Assembly: GCA_021397835.1 (NCBI GenBank)
Contig: JAJFZO010000407.1
Location: 6,014,001 to 6,078,000 of the forward strand
From: Moringa oleifera
Taxonomy: Eukaryota > Streptophyta > Magnoliopsida > Brassicales > Moringaceae
Length of the DNA stretch: 64,000 nucleotides
Reading direction: 5' to 3'
Both the position numbers and the translations under genes were made by a program. The stretch's first letter is position 1. Each line of letters starts with the position of its first letter. Shown here one piece after another: positions 24,221-37,984 of this stretch. The notes below the pieces were generated by a model. That model saw only the letters and a list, made by a program, of their open reading frames with translations, was not told the origin of the DNA and ran no database searches.

Positions 24221-25788
24221 GGACAGACCCTGCCAGAGTATAGTTCCAGTGGTAGACTGGTGGGACCCATCAATCTGTTAGGAATACAAAAACTTTCCTC
24301 TGCTCCGGGTCAACCCGGTACGGGTAAATATGAAATAGAGTATTATTTATTTTAAAAATTTAAAAATAAAAATTGATTTCAAATCAAATTGATATTTTAC
24401 ATTTAAAATTAATAAAAAAAACTATATATTTTTGATTGGGTCGTTGTATGACTGGATGTAATGAGTTTTGATCCAATCTATTGAATAAATAGATTGGATT
24501 AAGGTTACGAATTTTATGAAAAGGTTAAATCATAAATTTAAAGTTTTGAATTGGGTTGGTTGTCTGATGGATCGGTTTCTTAAATTGGTTAATGAATTGA
24601 ACATATTTAACTCATTTAAATATAATTAAATTTATTTCATAATTTTATAAATGTACAAATTTATTTAATAAAAAATAAATAACTTATATTTTTTACATTT
24701 ATAAAAAAAAGTTTGTTTAAAAAACATTATTAATTATTTTAAATTTATTCTATAATTATTTATTAATTTTATTAATTTTAATATATATGTTATATATTTA
24801 CTATTTAAAAATTTTAAATATATTAATTTAATAATTTTTTATATTTTATTTATATGTTAAATTGTAGTTATATTATATTATATTATTTAAAAATAAATAT
24901 AAACTTTTTTATCAAATTAATTATATAAAAATTATCGAGTCCACTCACATATAATTAATTTAAAATTTTTTTAAATTAATCTATTTAAATTTTAATAGAA
25001 AAACTCATCACTGTAGTGCCACGGGCTACATGTTTCGGGACTCATCCGACGCCTTGAATCAAAATACATTAATACTATCAAATTTATTTTAATATTCACT
25101 TTAAACTTATTTAGTTTTCTTTTAATAATTTTTTCAGTGATTGAATTTAATGCTTACTCTAAACATATTTGGTTTCTTGTCCATTTTCACTTTTTTTTTT
25201 TTTACAATTTACTTCACTGATTGAATTTGGATCAAAATTGGTTAGAGTGAACCACTTTGGTTTTTTGAACTATTTTGATTTCCATATTAATTCAATCCTT
25301 TGAAGACATGTATTTTACTCAGAAGGATTCATGTTAATTAATTTTTTCAGCTTAATCTGAATTTATCAAGAAAAAGGAAAACCAATCTAATCCGGTGGAC
25401 ATAATATTCTGGGCAACAGATTATGCAGTAGGCACCATATCAGCATCAAGACAGTGAAAAAATAATAGTAATAATACATTTACCAAGAATGAAAAACTCT
25501 TCCACCACACAAATCCACCATAAAAAAACCTCACATTAAAAATGATAAACTTTTTTAAGAACTTCAATAACTAACCTAACAGTACAATTTATCCAGCTGC
25601 TATCTTCCTATTTGGTATCACTATAGATTCCAATATGGAAATCGACAAATAAAATAATAGGATCCAAGCAAACTACCCTATATTATATACTTATAAGCTA
25701 ACAAAATTTGGGTTTCCTGCTTTGTATTCCATCATACGACTCCGACCTGTCAGCTACAACTCAATGCAAGAAGAATGTTCTTTGAACT
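24221..25788. other. AT-rich intergenic region
   Basis: The first ~100 bp are the PRP4 promoter. From about 24330 to 25010 the DNA is extremely rich in A/T with runs of TTTAAA and ATTAAT; no frame or known element is seen. A short GC-richer island lies at about 25010-25060. The end is the 3' flank of the GW-repeat gene. Confidence 0.6.
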
Positions 25789-27935
25789 TCAATTGCACGT
25801 TAACCCAGTCTTCCTTCCTCTCCCGCTTCTCCATCCGCGGTATTCACCAGGGTGCCTTGAGGTTTTATACTTCGATGGGTACCAACTGCTCCCTTCTCGC
25901 TTCCTCCTGTTCCCATTCCACGTTCCCTGATCTCCGCCAGCTCTGTATCCAACATTATTGGACTCCTCACAATGACTATCCCATCCGTTCCATTCCCAAC
26001 AATCATTCCAATTATTCCCCCATCCCTTCTCTTTCCAAGAATCGTTCCAATTATTCCCCCATCCATTACCTTCCATGGCTCCTTTACTGGGATCAGAAAT
26101 TTCACACCAAGGGCTATCATCCTTACTATTCAGGTTATAGTCCTCTGTATTCTTCTTTACATCCTCTTCAGCATCACCCCATCCAGATGCCTTCACGACG
26201 ACGTTCTGGTCACACTTCTCAGCATTCTTGTTCACATCCTCTTCATCATCCCCCCATCCGGTTGGTTTCAAGACGACATACTGGTCACACCTCTTAGCAT
26301 TCCTGTTTACATCCTCTTCAGCATCACTCCATTCAGGGCCCCATCCAGTGAGCCAAACCGCTTCTGAATTCTTGAGGAAAGAACTAGTAAGAATCACCCC
26401 ATTTTCCTCTTTATCTATTTCATCAAGGGGCTCTGCATCCCGTTCCAAGTCCAGGAGCAGCTCAGGATCAACTTCCACGTCCCAATCAATTTCATCAATA
26501 TGTATGTCAGGATCAGGCAGTGATATGTCACATGGAAGATGATTGATCTCTGCCCAATAACGACTTTTAGCATTATTGAATGCCTCTTCAACAGCAGAGT
26601 CATTCCACTGAATGATATTTTCGAAGAGATACATAAACTTCTTCGCTTCCATGAGCTTGCCCCACGAAACTGAGCCAACAGCACGGCAGAAGTTCTTCTC
26701 CCATGCAGGGACAGTGGGCTGCCAACTTGCTGGGAAACAAGTGAAATGTTAGTTCAATTATTAACCTCAGGATTCACTGTCATAATAAATGAAATAACAG
26801 TAGAAAAGACATAGTTACTCAATGCAAAAATTACAGCCCCAGTCTTGAGGGCGGAAAAACATGCATCATATGTCGACAACCAGGGAAGGAATCCTAACAG
26901 ACAAGTTATTTATAGGAAAGAGGAAAAAAATAACACAATAGGAAAAGGCAGTTATGTCAAGCCAATAACAAAACTGATGCTGCATTATAGCATTCTGCTT
27001 CGGCATGGATTCTTTAGGTTGTTTTCCATATTATTGTTATATTAACCCATACTATCAAGATGGTGGCCAAAAAAGGTTGAAACTTAAACAAGGTTCTCAG
27101 TAATCATGCTAAAAAGGCAGACAAACAGCAGTAGTATGCATCTCAAATTGAGGATTACTGCTAACAGCAGGCACCTTAATGTGCCTCACCCTATTACCAG
27201 GGTTTTATTATTATGAAAGCACCAGAGTGGCATTTACTCAACCAGAAATCATAGATTTGGAAAGGAACTAACCTTTCAAAAGAAAGGTCATCAATCACAT
27301 GCCAAAGAAAGATAAATTCATCAATAGAAAAAGAAGCACCAAAAGAGAAACCCAAACCCTCACTGGAAACAAGAATAAATGGAAAAGGAAAAAAGTTCAG
27401 TTAATTGCCTGACTCAAAGGGGATACTATTATGAAAGAACCAATAAGCCCTCAACCAAAACAATAAATTAGGAACAGGCAATCTCACTCTAGGAAAAGAA
27501 ATATGATTAACAGCCCAAATTATTTTAGGAAGATCATATTATGTGGAACAATGGCAATGCTCTTGAATCAACAAGTAAACAAAGTAATTCAAGAAATTAC
27601 AAACAAACAGAAACCTCACAGCTAGGTCCGATCGATCTAGGAAAACAGTCTCAAGAAGTTACAAACGATGCTTCAATAGCAAGTAACAATGCAAAAAAAG
27701 AAAAAGCTACGTCCAAAGAGGCAGCCATATCAAAATTGAGGAAAATCAAGTTACGCCTAAAAATCTTCTAACAGAAGGCATTTACATGAGGGCAATATCA
27801 GCAAACAAGTAATTCTGAAAACTCAAAAAGCAGTCAGAGAAACCAGAAGACAAACATACCCAAAGGCGGCTTCCTGTTGTTTGATCTCGTCTGGAGATGA
27901 TTATTATCGCCTTTCCGTCTTCTCCAAGTATCCAT
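25789..27935 (-). CDS. Plant GW/WG-repeat protein of unknown function
   Basis: Exons on the minus strand: 27935-27860 and 26729-25789; 338 aa. I do not recognise a named family. The N-terminus is basic (MDTWRRRKGDNNHLQ), followed by a block that looks conserved (SWQPTVPAWEKNFCRAVGSV, then WGKLMEAKKFMYLFENI). An acidic segment follows (DIHIDEIDWDVEVDPELLLD). The C-terminal half carries three ~28-residue repeats starting GWG, each with a core like EEDVNKNA and CDQ, then two 13-residue repeats starting GWGNNWND. It ends in a basic RG-type tail (YRGWRSGRGRKTG). About seven GW/WG motifs lie in disordered-looking sequence, which resembles Argonaute-binding GW platforms, but that is inference. The large overlapping open frames on the other strand (25722-26542) are shadows of this repetitive coding. 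A TATA box lies at 28264-28271. The 1.1-kb intron shows nothing else. Confidence 0.8.
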
Positions 27936-28263
27936 TACAACAACTATTCCGAATCAAACACGGAGAAAAGCAACAGAGGACAAAAAACTACACTCACAGA
28001 GCAAGCAAAAAAACAAAAGCAGTAATCCCTGGGACTTTAGCAGAAAACAACCAAACAGGGAAAGAAATTCTCAGGTTCTAAATGAAAACAGGGTACGGGT
28101 ATGGTGGATATGCTGCCAGGAATTCGATCAAAAGGCTAGTTTTGATTGGTGGAAGGATTGCGGGAATTTGGAGGAAAGTTTCTCAGGAGGTTCTTTAATG
28201 AAATGGAATTGTGAGTGGTGCACTGTTCGGTTTAAGGGGAGCCCCCAGCATCAGTGCCTGGGG

Positions 28264-28271
28264 TATTTATA
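28264..28271 (-). promoter_or_regulatory. TATA box of the GW-repeat gene
   Basis: TATAAATA on the minus strand, about 330 bp upstream of the start codon, in a locally GC-richer stretch. This suggests transcription starting near 28235 and a leader of about 300 nt. Confidence 0.6.
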
Positions 28272-28299
28272 GCCCTCGCTGTTCATTTGATTTTCCGAA

Positions 28300-31200
28300 T
28301 TTATCGCTCTCTTTCCGACTGTGATCAGGACGACTGGGACTGAGTCCTTGGCGGTGACGTCTCCTGCTTTATCCCGCGTGTGAGATACCGCTTCACTTTA
28401 TTTCCTGTTTTCTGTTTGCTTTTCCTAATCGGAATTGGAATATCTTTCCCAATCATTATCCAATCAGATTACTTAATTAACTTGAATAAAACACATGATT
28501 AAAGATAATTAAAACTGTCACACATTTTCATGTTATAATTTTATATTTAAGATATAAATATGTTAAAATCTTTTTTTTTTCTTGTTTAACTTATCTTATA
28601 TGTTAATTTGGAAATTTTATTTCAAAAAAACATAAAATTTTAAATTTTACTCAAATTTTAATTGAAACATTAAAATTTTAATTGATTTTATTTTACATTA
28701 AAAAATATCAATTTAGTTCGATTTAAATCTTATTTAAAATTATATAAATTTTAAAATTTTCTTACAATTTATTTTTTTATTTCTTTGTTACTAACTATTT
28801 GTAATTTTTATTACAAGATGGGAAATAATCTAACTCTGCTTTATGAACAGTCCTTCATTTGGTAAGATAAATTACAGTTACAGAAGAAAACAGTTTTTAT
28901 TTTTTTCATAAAAAACTAGAAATAAAATTTCTCCTCAAATAAGATTTTTTATTTTTTGTTTTTAAAAAAAAAAGAAGAAAAGGTTTATTTGGAATTGTAG
29001 CAATTGTGTGGTTCTACTATGCCCACAATCATTAGTTAAATTCAACAATACAAGTAAGGCCGCAACTAAACCAGATTTAATAAATATAAAATAATATTGA
29101 ATCTTGTTTTAATGTTTTGTGAGATTTTGATAACTAAAGTTTTTAAATTACTTAAACTATAATTTTTAAATCCTATTAAAAGTATAATCTAAAGTTGAGT
29201 TCAAATATTAACGGATTAGAGATAGAGATAAGAACTTGTGGGATCAAATTTAAATAAAATGGATAAATTTTAATCAACACCAGACAGAGCCACTTAGATG
29301 GTTAAAATAAGATTTGAAACTTTGTATATATTCTAATCTTTTGATCTTGTCACAAATTTTATTGAATTTATTTTTATTATTTACTTAAAGACATTTTAAA
29401 TATTTATGACAATTATTATGAATATAATTATCGTAAAAGATGATGATTATCTAGTTATATGATTTTTGTTTTTCATTGTGAATACTAAAGATCGAAGCAT
29501 TTTAAGTATCTTATTTTCATTGTATATTTTACAAGTTGAGAGTTCAGGTTTTTTCTCTTCTTAGGAAGAAGGTTCTAGGTGCAGAAGAATCTAACATTTC
29601 TTTATATTGAAGTTGCACCTTGTACAAATAAGTATATTGTTTATTTATTTCTTTTTACTTTCTTCTCAACTTATTTTTATTGTTATTATTATTATTTAAC
29701 TTGTTATTTTGTATATATTGTTCGTCTGATCCATAACAATAATTTGTATCAAAACTTTTAAATTGGGATTTTTTTTATTGTATATAAGATATTTATTATA
29801 ATTTAAAGATGGTAAACTTATATTTTACTGTGTTTGAGATCTTAAAGTTTAATGGTTACTACAATTTAATTTAAAAGTTGAAGATGTTTGTTACCCCATA
29901 AAATTTTCATTTAGATATGGCTGAAGAAAGAAAGAAATTTAAAAATAAAAAAAAGTGTTATAAAATGAAAAAATATTTTTTTTGTGTTTATAAAAATTAT
30001 GTAATGTGATGGATATAATTTTTTTATAGATAAAAAAAGATAATTTAAAAAATATTAGTATTCTTATGTAATTGAGGTATATAATTATCTTATTTTATTT
30101 AACGTGTTTACTTTATAAAAATATGTTTATCACTTAGTTTAGAGATGGTTAAAAAGTGAGAAAATTTAATATGATCATTAAAGATATCATTATTGCATGA
30201 CAAAATTTGTATTGAGGTGTTCGTATAAATGATTTGATTTTTTCATTATAAATTTAGGGTTTTTGTCCATAATGCATGCTTATAGTAATGGTCATGACTA
30301 TTTAATGATTTTACTATGAGTTATTAATTGTAGACAGTAATGTTACTATCTTATAACTTAAAAGCTCATTTGTTTTAGGAATTTTAGATGACGGATGGAT
30401 TTGCATGTAAGATTCCTGCAATAACTTAGAGATGGAGACAATAAGATAACTTAAAAGAGTTACATTAAAAAGGTATTACGCTTGCTTCAACATGCAAAAT
30501 GCTTACCTATTAATATTTTATTTCGATTAACAATGTTTTTAGAATAATTCATTAGTATAAAAGCAGAGAAGATAATTATTTTAAAGATTATATTCGTTAC
30601 AATATGAAGTCTTATATCATCGTGATGTACATAAAAATACGATATTGCGTGAGCAATGGAAGTTATGTTCATGTTCATTAGACTGTATTGTGAATTAATT
30701 TTTATTTTAAAAGTATTTCAAGAGATTGTATTGCGTTGATCAGTTTTTTAAATATTGCTTATGCAAGAGATCAAACTAAATTTCATAATTCTTTTAAAAT
30801 ATTAAAAAATAAGTTTTAAGAAACTGTTGAGATAACATTTTAAAAATTTGTTTCTATTCTAATCTCTTGTTATTTTAAAAAAATTTAAAATTAAAAGAAA
30901 TTAATTTTTTATTTTAGTTAATTTTTTTCTAACAAAAATATTTTATGTTATTTTTAAAATATAATTATATTATCGAATGATATAAATCTATTTATTATTC
31001 ATTATTTATCTCAATTCACAATACAAATTGAGTGAGCGCATAAAATTTAAGTTAGATACAAGTTCAAGTAGATAAAGGATTCGATTTTTCTTTACTGATT
31101 AGGAGAATTTCTATTCTCTTAGGTCTCTTTTATTTTCATAGCTCATGTTATAAAATCATTGAAATAAAAACTAAAGTTTAAAATGCATTAAAATAATTAA

Positions 31201-31320
31201 AAATTTTGAAAATTGAAAAAGAAGTTAAAAAACTTAAAATTCATTATATTGTTATAGAAATATTTTGATTAAATAAATATATGATAGAAAAACTAAAAAA
31301 TTTAAAACTTTTGAAATTAC
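28300..31320. other. 3-kb AT-rich intergenic region
   Basis: Only the first ~130 bp, upstream of the GW-repeat gene, are of mixed composition. From about 28440 to 31300 the sequence is strongly AT-rich with many T and A runs. I found no convincing open frame, tRNA or intact transposon; short open frames such as 29579-29761 look random. Confidence 0.6.
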
Positions 31321-31321
31321 C

Positions 31322-31328
31322 ATATAAG
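31322..31328 (+). promoter_or_regulatory. Possible TATA box of the PAP16-type gene
   Basis: ATATAAG in front of the first GC-richer stretch, about 115 bp upstream of the start codon. Position and composition change are right for a core promoter; no other support. Confidence 0.4.
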
Positions 31329-31437
31329 GCTGGAGGACATTCCCGTCATTCGCGTCAACTAAAGCGCCAGCGGACCCATCCTCTGTGGTTGCGGCTTGCC
31401 GGTTGCAGGTGGCAACCAAGTCTTTTGCTCCCTGATC

Positions 31438-34400
31438 ATGGCGAGGTGCCAATCTCTTTTGACCGTTTCTCTCGTCGTGTTCTTCTCCCTGTGCTTCGAA
31501 TCCACCGCCGCCGTTGAACTTCATCATCGGCATCAATCTCCACGGACCGTCAGGCTACGAACCACGCCCGAGAATTATCTCCGGCTACGGGCCGGTGCGC
31601 CTTTTAAAATCGCTCTGTTCGCCGACCTGCATTTCGGAGAGGACGCGTGGACCGATTGGGGCCCTCGCCAGGATGTGAACTCCGTCAAGGTGATGTCCAC
31701 TGTGCTCGATGCTGAGTCTCCAGGTGAGACTGAGGTTATTACTTATCGAAGCCATTGAGCAAGTTGCTTGTAATCGACTTATTTAACTCTATTTACTCTT
31801 TATTACTAGATGGCTGGCATATTTGATATCTACTTCAAGCCATTCTGCGTCTTCGAGTTGGAGAACTAACTTCATTACACAATGTTATGCAGTTTTATAT
31901 CTTCACAGCAATTTGGAACTCCACTTGAGCACTTCTGCTCATTCATTATTCTATGAAGTTTTAAATTTTAATTAGCTCTTCTTTAGTTTAAAAAGTTTGC
32001 CTCAGTTGCTGTTAAAACTACTCCAATTCTTAAAAACTTTGAGCTCACAGGATTTATTGCCCGTCTTCTCAACTCTCGTGTATCATTATCTCAGTCTATT
32101 GTGACTTTCAATAGTATGCTTTTGTGTTCTGTTGGGTTTTTCATTGATCTTAACGAGGTGTTGTTGGGCACTCATTCATGAAAACATGCATGTGCATGCA
32201 CACAAAAGACCTACTGAATTATGCCCAGAAGGTATAGCTTGACATTTAGTTTACCTATACAGTCTCTAATATACTTCCCTGTCTTCCTTCTTTTGTTTTT
32301 CTCTCTCAGTTTTGGTATTTATATTTAATAAGAATTGTAATGAAGTGAATTGCATGGCAGATTTTGTAGTGTACCTTGGCGATGTTATTACAGCCAACAA
32401 CATACCAATTGAAAATGCAAGCTTGTATTGGGATAAAGCAATCTCACCAACAAAAGCTCGAGGCATACCATGGGCCAGTGTGTTTGGAAACCATGATGAT
32501 GCGACATTTGAATGGCCTTTAGAGTGGTTTTCTGCCACTGGAATTCCTCAACTTTTTTGTCCTGCATCCAATTCATCACTTTCAGGTGACAATGGATTGA
32601 CAAGTTACTGTATTTTGCAGGATTACAATAAGATTCTTACCTTTGAAGATAGGATTCTATAATATTGGCATATTGTGATTAGGGTATGAGATTTTTCCTA
32701 CTTGTAGCTCAGAATATTGTCCTTATTAGAAGATTTCCTTTTACGTCTGAATATTCAAACAGAAAAAGGGAAAGAAAATGAATACTAGCCTGGCCTTGGA
32801 AATTGAAAGTCCAAAGAAAGAAGCTGTTGAGATTGACCGGTGGTAATGATGCCCAATTGATTGCTAGTTAGCTACTGTTCTTTTCTGACAGTGCTACCTA
32901 ATGCACCACTGAATGTACAAAGTTCTTGTTGAATATCCTCTGCTGCTTTTCTAATATTGTGGACTATGGAGTTTCTTTCCTGTGTGATTGAAGACCTCTT
33001 TCCCACAGCTATAGAGGCTTATTGTCAGTCTCTAGAATTGCATGAAAAGAGCCAAGATATTAAGATACTGCGTTCCTGAGAGCTGAAAGCTAAATTAATC
33101 AGCTTGTGTTAATGGTCTCTTCTTAGTATTTCAAAAGATCCTCTTCTGCTTGAGTCATTGACAATCCATCTTAATTTAGTTTTGCCCAGTCTTCACATTA
33201 ATATCTCCAGACAGGAGGCATGAAAGAGAATTCAAGCTTTTGTTTTCTATCTGGGTTTCTAAAAGAAACTGCTGCCATACAGTGAGTGATAATTAATCTT
33301 GCCATGGATGGCGGAGTAGTTGCATTAGTTCCTTTCTTCTAAAGTGCCTTTCGTGGAATTGAAATTGATATGGTTTTCTTCTGTTTGTTAGCTTTTGTTT
33401 TCATCAGAGCTTCCAAGATAAAGTGCTGCCAGATGCTCAATGATAATGCATTATCCACTGGATTAGGTCCTTTGCTTTTAATGCTTGTCACATGATTAAA
33501 ATATATAATTTTTCTTTTGCGAATTAAATATTTCAGAGCTTCAAATGGAAAGAATCATATGTTGCAAACTACATAAATGACAGATACCAAAAGTAGAAAA
33601 CCATCTTGCAGTTCAGGCAACCAATTCAGAGAAGATATGAAAATTTGAGCCCATTAGATAGTATGAACATCATAATAATTGACTAAAAGCAAGCTGCGAA
33701 TAATATTCCTATGATTCTTATGAAAATTGGTCATCTTCATTCAAAGATTGTTCTTGAAATATTTGACAAGAGGTGATCTGCTGATTTGTAAATTCAATAT
33801 AATGTTAGTTTTATGTCAATATAACTTGCGTTATTGTGGTTAAATTCTGTCGGAAGTTTTTGTGTTCTGATAGTGATCATTCTGGTTAAAATCAAGTAGC
33901 CCTGACTAAATGGTCAGTGCCATTTATAAGTTGTAATTTTCTTCTCATTACAGATTGTGATTAGCTTCTCTTAAATAGCGCATCATTTCCATTCCAGGAG
34001 AGGAAGAGTGCTCCTTCAGAGCAACATCTCGAATTGAGCTGATAAGAAAGGAGATCGAGTATAATGAACTGTCATACTCCAAAAGTGGTCCAAAACATCT
34101 TTGGCCTAGTGTATCCAACTATGTCCTGCAAATATCATCATCAGATGATCAGAAGTCACCAGTGGCGTACCTGTACTTCCTAGATTCTGGTGGTGGGACC
34201 TATCCAGAGGTTATATCAAGTGCCCAAGCAGACTGGTTTCGAAATAAATCTGAAGAGATCAATCCTGATTTAAGGTAGAAAAATGTGAAAGTATGACTCT
34301 GTTCTTGAAACTATTCTGTATCGATACTGGACATCTAAATTTTAAATGTAAATGTTAGTCTTTCATTTAAGGGCATAAAATGGAAACATTGGAAGTTTCC

Positions 34401-35642
34401 TTTTTAATCATTTCCTGAATTCTTATTCAACTAAACAAAATGTTTATTTGTCAGGGTGCCTGAGCTTATCTTTTGGCACATACCAAGTAGAGCTTATAAG
34501 AAAGTGGCTCCAAAGTTTGGAATACATAAGCCTTGTGTGGGCTCGATTAACAAGGATAGAGTTGCTCCTCAAGTAGCTGAAATGGGTATAATGAAACTTC
34601 TTGTTGAGCGACCTTCTGTCCAGGTGAGGTAACTTATAAATGAGCCTATATACATAAATGTTGAAAGTGGCATTCTGATTAGTTAGGGACTTCATCTGCA
34701 TGCATAGCTACAGACATAAAGCATATATTCAGTAACTGTCCAGTAATTCTGGACTTGGATTTTTCACTTCTATTTGGTTCCATAAGAAACGAGGAGAACG
34801 AAATTTTATTAGGAGGGTGATAATTTGTTGTAGAAACACCTGGCGGGTTTCGGCTGGCTTAGCTTAGCATATGCAAAAGGATTTAGGCTCAGTTTGGATT
34901 GAGATGGTGATTTCGGGTTTCAGAATGGTGTTCGAATTTGAATATTTAATTTGCTAGCAATTTTATTACTAAAATCTTGTATATTCTAGGGAAGAACTAA
35001 TTCTTGAAACATTTCCATTGTTTGATCAATATGGCAAGTTTAGTAGCTTTGGCCACTTATTGACTAGGTGTTTATGTCCTTTCGTATGTTGAGCCTGTCC
35101 TTATGCTCTGTGTCTAAAATTATTCACTGTTGGCCTGTGTTTCCGAAGCCTGTGCTGAGAAGATGTGAGAAGACCATCAATAATTGACACACCAACATGC
35201 TGGAGTTTGAAAGTTAGGATTATAAGACTTTGAATAATTTACTTGTATTTCCAATTCAAAAGGCAACTGAAAGCTTTTTAAACAATAATGTTAAGTTTCT
35301 AATAATATGTTTCAAGTATTGTGATCACGAATTGTTCTTTTCAATTTCACATTTTTAAAGCCGCTTAGTAACCACTACATAATGGCTTTGCTTTGATGGA
35401 CGCAAATGGTCTGATTTGCATGGTGACAGGCAGTGTTTGTGGGACACAACCATGGATTAGACTGGTGCTGTCCCTACAGAAACCTGTGGCTGTGCTTTGC
35501 TAGACATACTGGTTATGGAGGATATGGAAATTGGCCTAGAGGAGCCAGGATACTGGAGATCACCGAGCAGCCCATCTCAATAAAGTCATGGATACGGATG
35601 GAAGATGGTATTGCACATAGTGAAGTTATATTGAGTTCTTAG
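31438..35642 (+). CDS. PAP16: Class III purple acid phosphatase, PAP16 type (probably secreted)
   Basis: Exons: 31438-31723, 32361-32585, 33998-34274, 34455-34623, 35430-35642; 389 aa. Residues 1-25 form a typical signal peptide (hydrophobic core [14 protein letters not shown], cleavage near ESTAA). The metallophosphoesterase fold is seen as FADLHFGE (Asp63, His65), YLGDVI (Asp103), FGNHDD (139-142), FWHIPS and VGHNHGLDW, the five metal-ligand blocks in the form used by low-molecular-weight plant PAPs. Known members hydrolyse phosphate monoesters; some PAP16 proteins are annotated as probably inactive, so activity is open. The start at 31438 was chosen because the longer frame begins only with TTG and would bury the signal peptide. 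Intron 2 is 1.4 kb with no visible insert. Confidence 0.92.
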
Positions 35643-37984
35643 CAGGTTATCTCAGAAATCTGATGTGTCATCAACCTGAAAGGAAAAGGATTGTGATGAA
35701 AATAAACAAAAACATTTAAATTAATGTGTAGATAAGTGAATGCATTCTTCAACAGAAACTATTGTACAGTTGGTTAATATGGAATCAAATACATATTCGG
35801 ATTTTCACTTCTAGCTTCCTGAATGATTGGTGCTGACATGAACAACCTGATTTCAGTCGGACTTCTTTTATTATGTTCTCTCTACAAACCAGCTTTCCTT
35901 GCTTAAATTATCTTTGATGCATCTACTTTTAGCCCTCAAAAAGTAAAAAATTTTATGGCTGCGGCGCATTCTAACACGGAGATATGATTGACAAAGAAAG
36001 TAGAATTCTTTAATACCAAGGAAGATGAAAGCATAATGATAACGAGAGAGGCAATGCATCAATGTCTGCAAATGAGGGACGTGCATGTATTATGATGACA
36101 GTGATACTTAAAAGTATTTTTTTCTCCTTTCTGGTAACTTATAAGTTCATATTAGTGACCATTATGCAGTGTTTAAGCAAGTCCTTTCTGAATGATTAGC
36201 AGATTCATGTTCTTTGCTATGTATTTCATAAAAGAAATTCATAAGGAACTTAGGCACAGATCCTCGTCATCATTATAAGTCTATTATAATCAAAAGCAGA
36301 GGTTAAATCATAATGCTTATGAGAGGGATGGTCGCCCATAAGAAAGCATAAAAAAAGCTTGAGAAATTGAGAGGAAGAGTAATAAGACACTGATCATGTT
36401 ACATTAATCAAGATTTCCATAAATTTATCTCCTTGGATAAGTCTTATTGGGCCATTGTAACAGCTCAAAAGTAGCTTTTATTCCCCCTTAATTCGCCAAC
36501 TCAATGCAACCCAATTAGAAAAAAGTTTCACAAAGCTCATTAAGATTTGATTAACAACAACAGCTCAAAAGCCATGCACATTGGCCTAAATATGCTGGGC
36601 CACGAAAGCTCTGATTTTCTTGGAAAACAGAGGTCAAGAACTGGGTAGCTCTCTCTTTTTTGCTCACATGGGTTATCTATCATAGCAGAGTGGGACCAAA
36701 GCTGTTTTTCCTTTCGGAGGAGATGATATAGATTAAACCCAAATCTCAAAACACATTTTAGTGAATAAAGATGTGTGGATTTTGGGTTAAACTTACTGTT
36801 TTTGTATTCAAACATGTGAGATTTCAACTTGGTAGAATATTTTACAAGAGATTTACTTTCTTGACTGAATCTAAGATGGAGTTTTCGGGTAGGCTTGCAA
36901 TGGGACCAAACCCATGAGAGACTTTCAGGAGGTGATTCTTAAAGGAGATCCATTCAAGCTTTTATAAGTCACAACCATGGAGAGCCCAACCTCTTACTGA
37001 TATCAGAGCAGTTGGCTGTAGGTACTCAAAATGGAGTCAAATCATCAAACATCCAAATGGGTTCACAGCCATATGCTCTAAAGTCAGTTAATGTGGAGAA
37101 AAGTACGTATCGGGGGACATTTCAGTAACTTAAATGTAAAGAGACATTTGAAGAGGTCATTGGAAGTTGGTGGAAGTGACATATGGAAGAGAGAGGGAGG
37201 AAGCCAAAATGCATTTGAAGAGACTAGCTCCCTAGTCATCACTCACACATCGCAAAGCACCTGCATGTGCCACGTCATTTGAAGAGTAAATGGGTATGAC
37301 ATCTCTCCTTGCAAACTCCTATGAGCCCTTTCCGCTTCCATTTTCTCACTTAGTCACTTTGTATGAGCACCCATTTGAGCATTATCAACTGATGGTGATT
37401 CTGCTGTGTTTTGCAGTGTCTTCAAGATCATTAAATGAGGATTCATTGAACTTTTGACTCGAGTACTCTCAGATTTCAGGTTTGTTTACTCATATATCTC
37501 TAGCCTCTTCAAGCATGACAATAAATTCAGGATAAAGACTTTGGACTGATTTATATTCTGCTTTTAGTATTGTTTTTCCTTATCCTGTTTTTCATGGACT
37601 TTCTGCTTTTGGGAGAAGTACACTTTTGAATATGGGTCAGTTATGTTCCTTCTGGATACGCCAAAACACCATCTTAGATTTCTTTCATCTTTACTGTCAA
37701 CTGAGGGAAAAGAAAGTTGTTAACTCAATATGGCAACTCATGATATGTATTTCTGGTATGGGTTTCTCTGATGTTGGTTGAAGGCATATCTAGTTAATGG
37801 CTGATTGACTCCTCTGTTTTTGTTTTATTTTCCCTCTCTTTTCTATAAATTCATCTGTATATTTTACTTGTGGCAATGCTCTGTATATGAAGTAATTGCT
37901 TGTGGTTTTTCAAATATAGGGTATGCTTGAAGAATAACAGGTGATTTCCTATGAAACTTGAGGATAGGATTTAATAAAATTAGG
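35643..37984. other. Intergenic region and leader of the IQD gene
   Basis: 3' UTR of the phosphatase, then about 1.7 kb without a convincing gene; the frame 37091-37282 has no recognisable features. A probable 5' UTR intron of the IQD gene runs from about 37480 (donor after ATTTCAG) to 37919 (acceptor AAATATAG), with the start codon 66 bp further on. Confidence 0.55.

Noticed and set aside
25722..26542. Three overlapping + strand frames of 104-191 codons
   Set aside because: Antisense images of the Trp/Asp-rich repeats of the minus-strand GW gene; products are Ser/His/Pro low complexity.
27541..27771. 76-codon + strand frame
   Set aside because: Lies inside the intron of the minus-strand GW gene; Lys/Ser/Asn-rich chance frame.
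37091..37282. 63-codon + strand frame upstream of the IQD gene
   Set aside because: No recognisable domain, no conserved context, length expected by chance.
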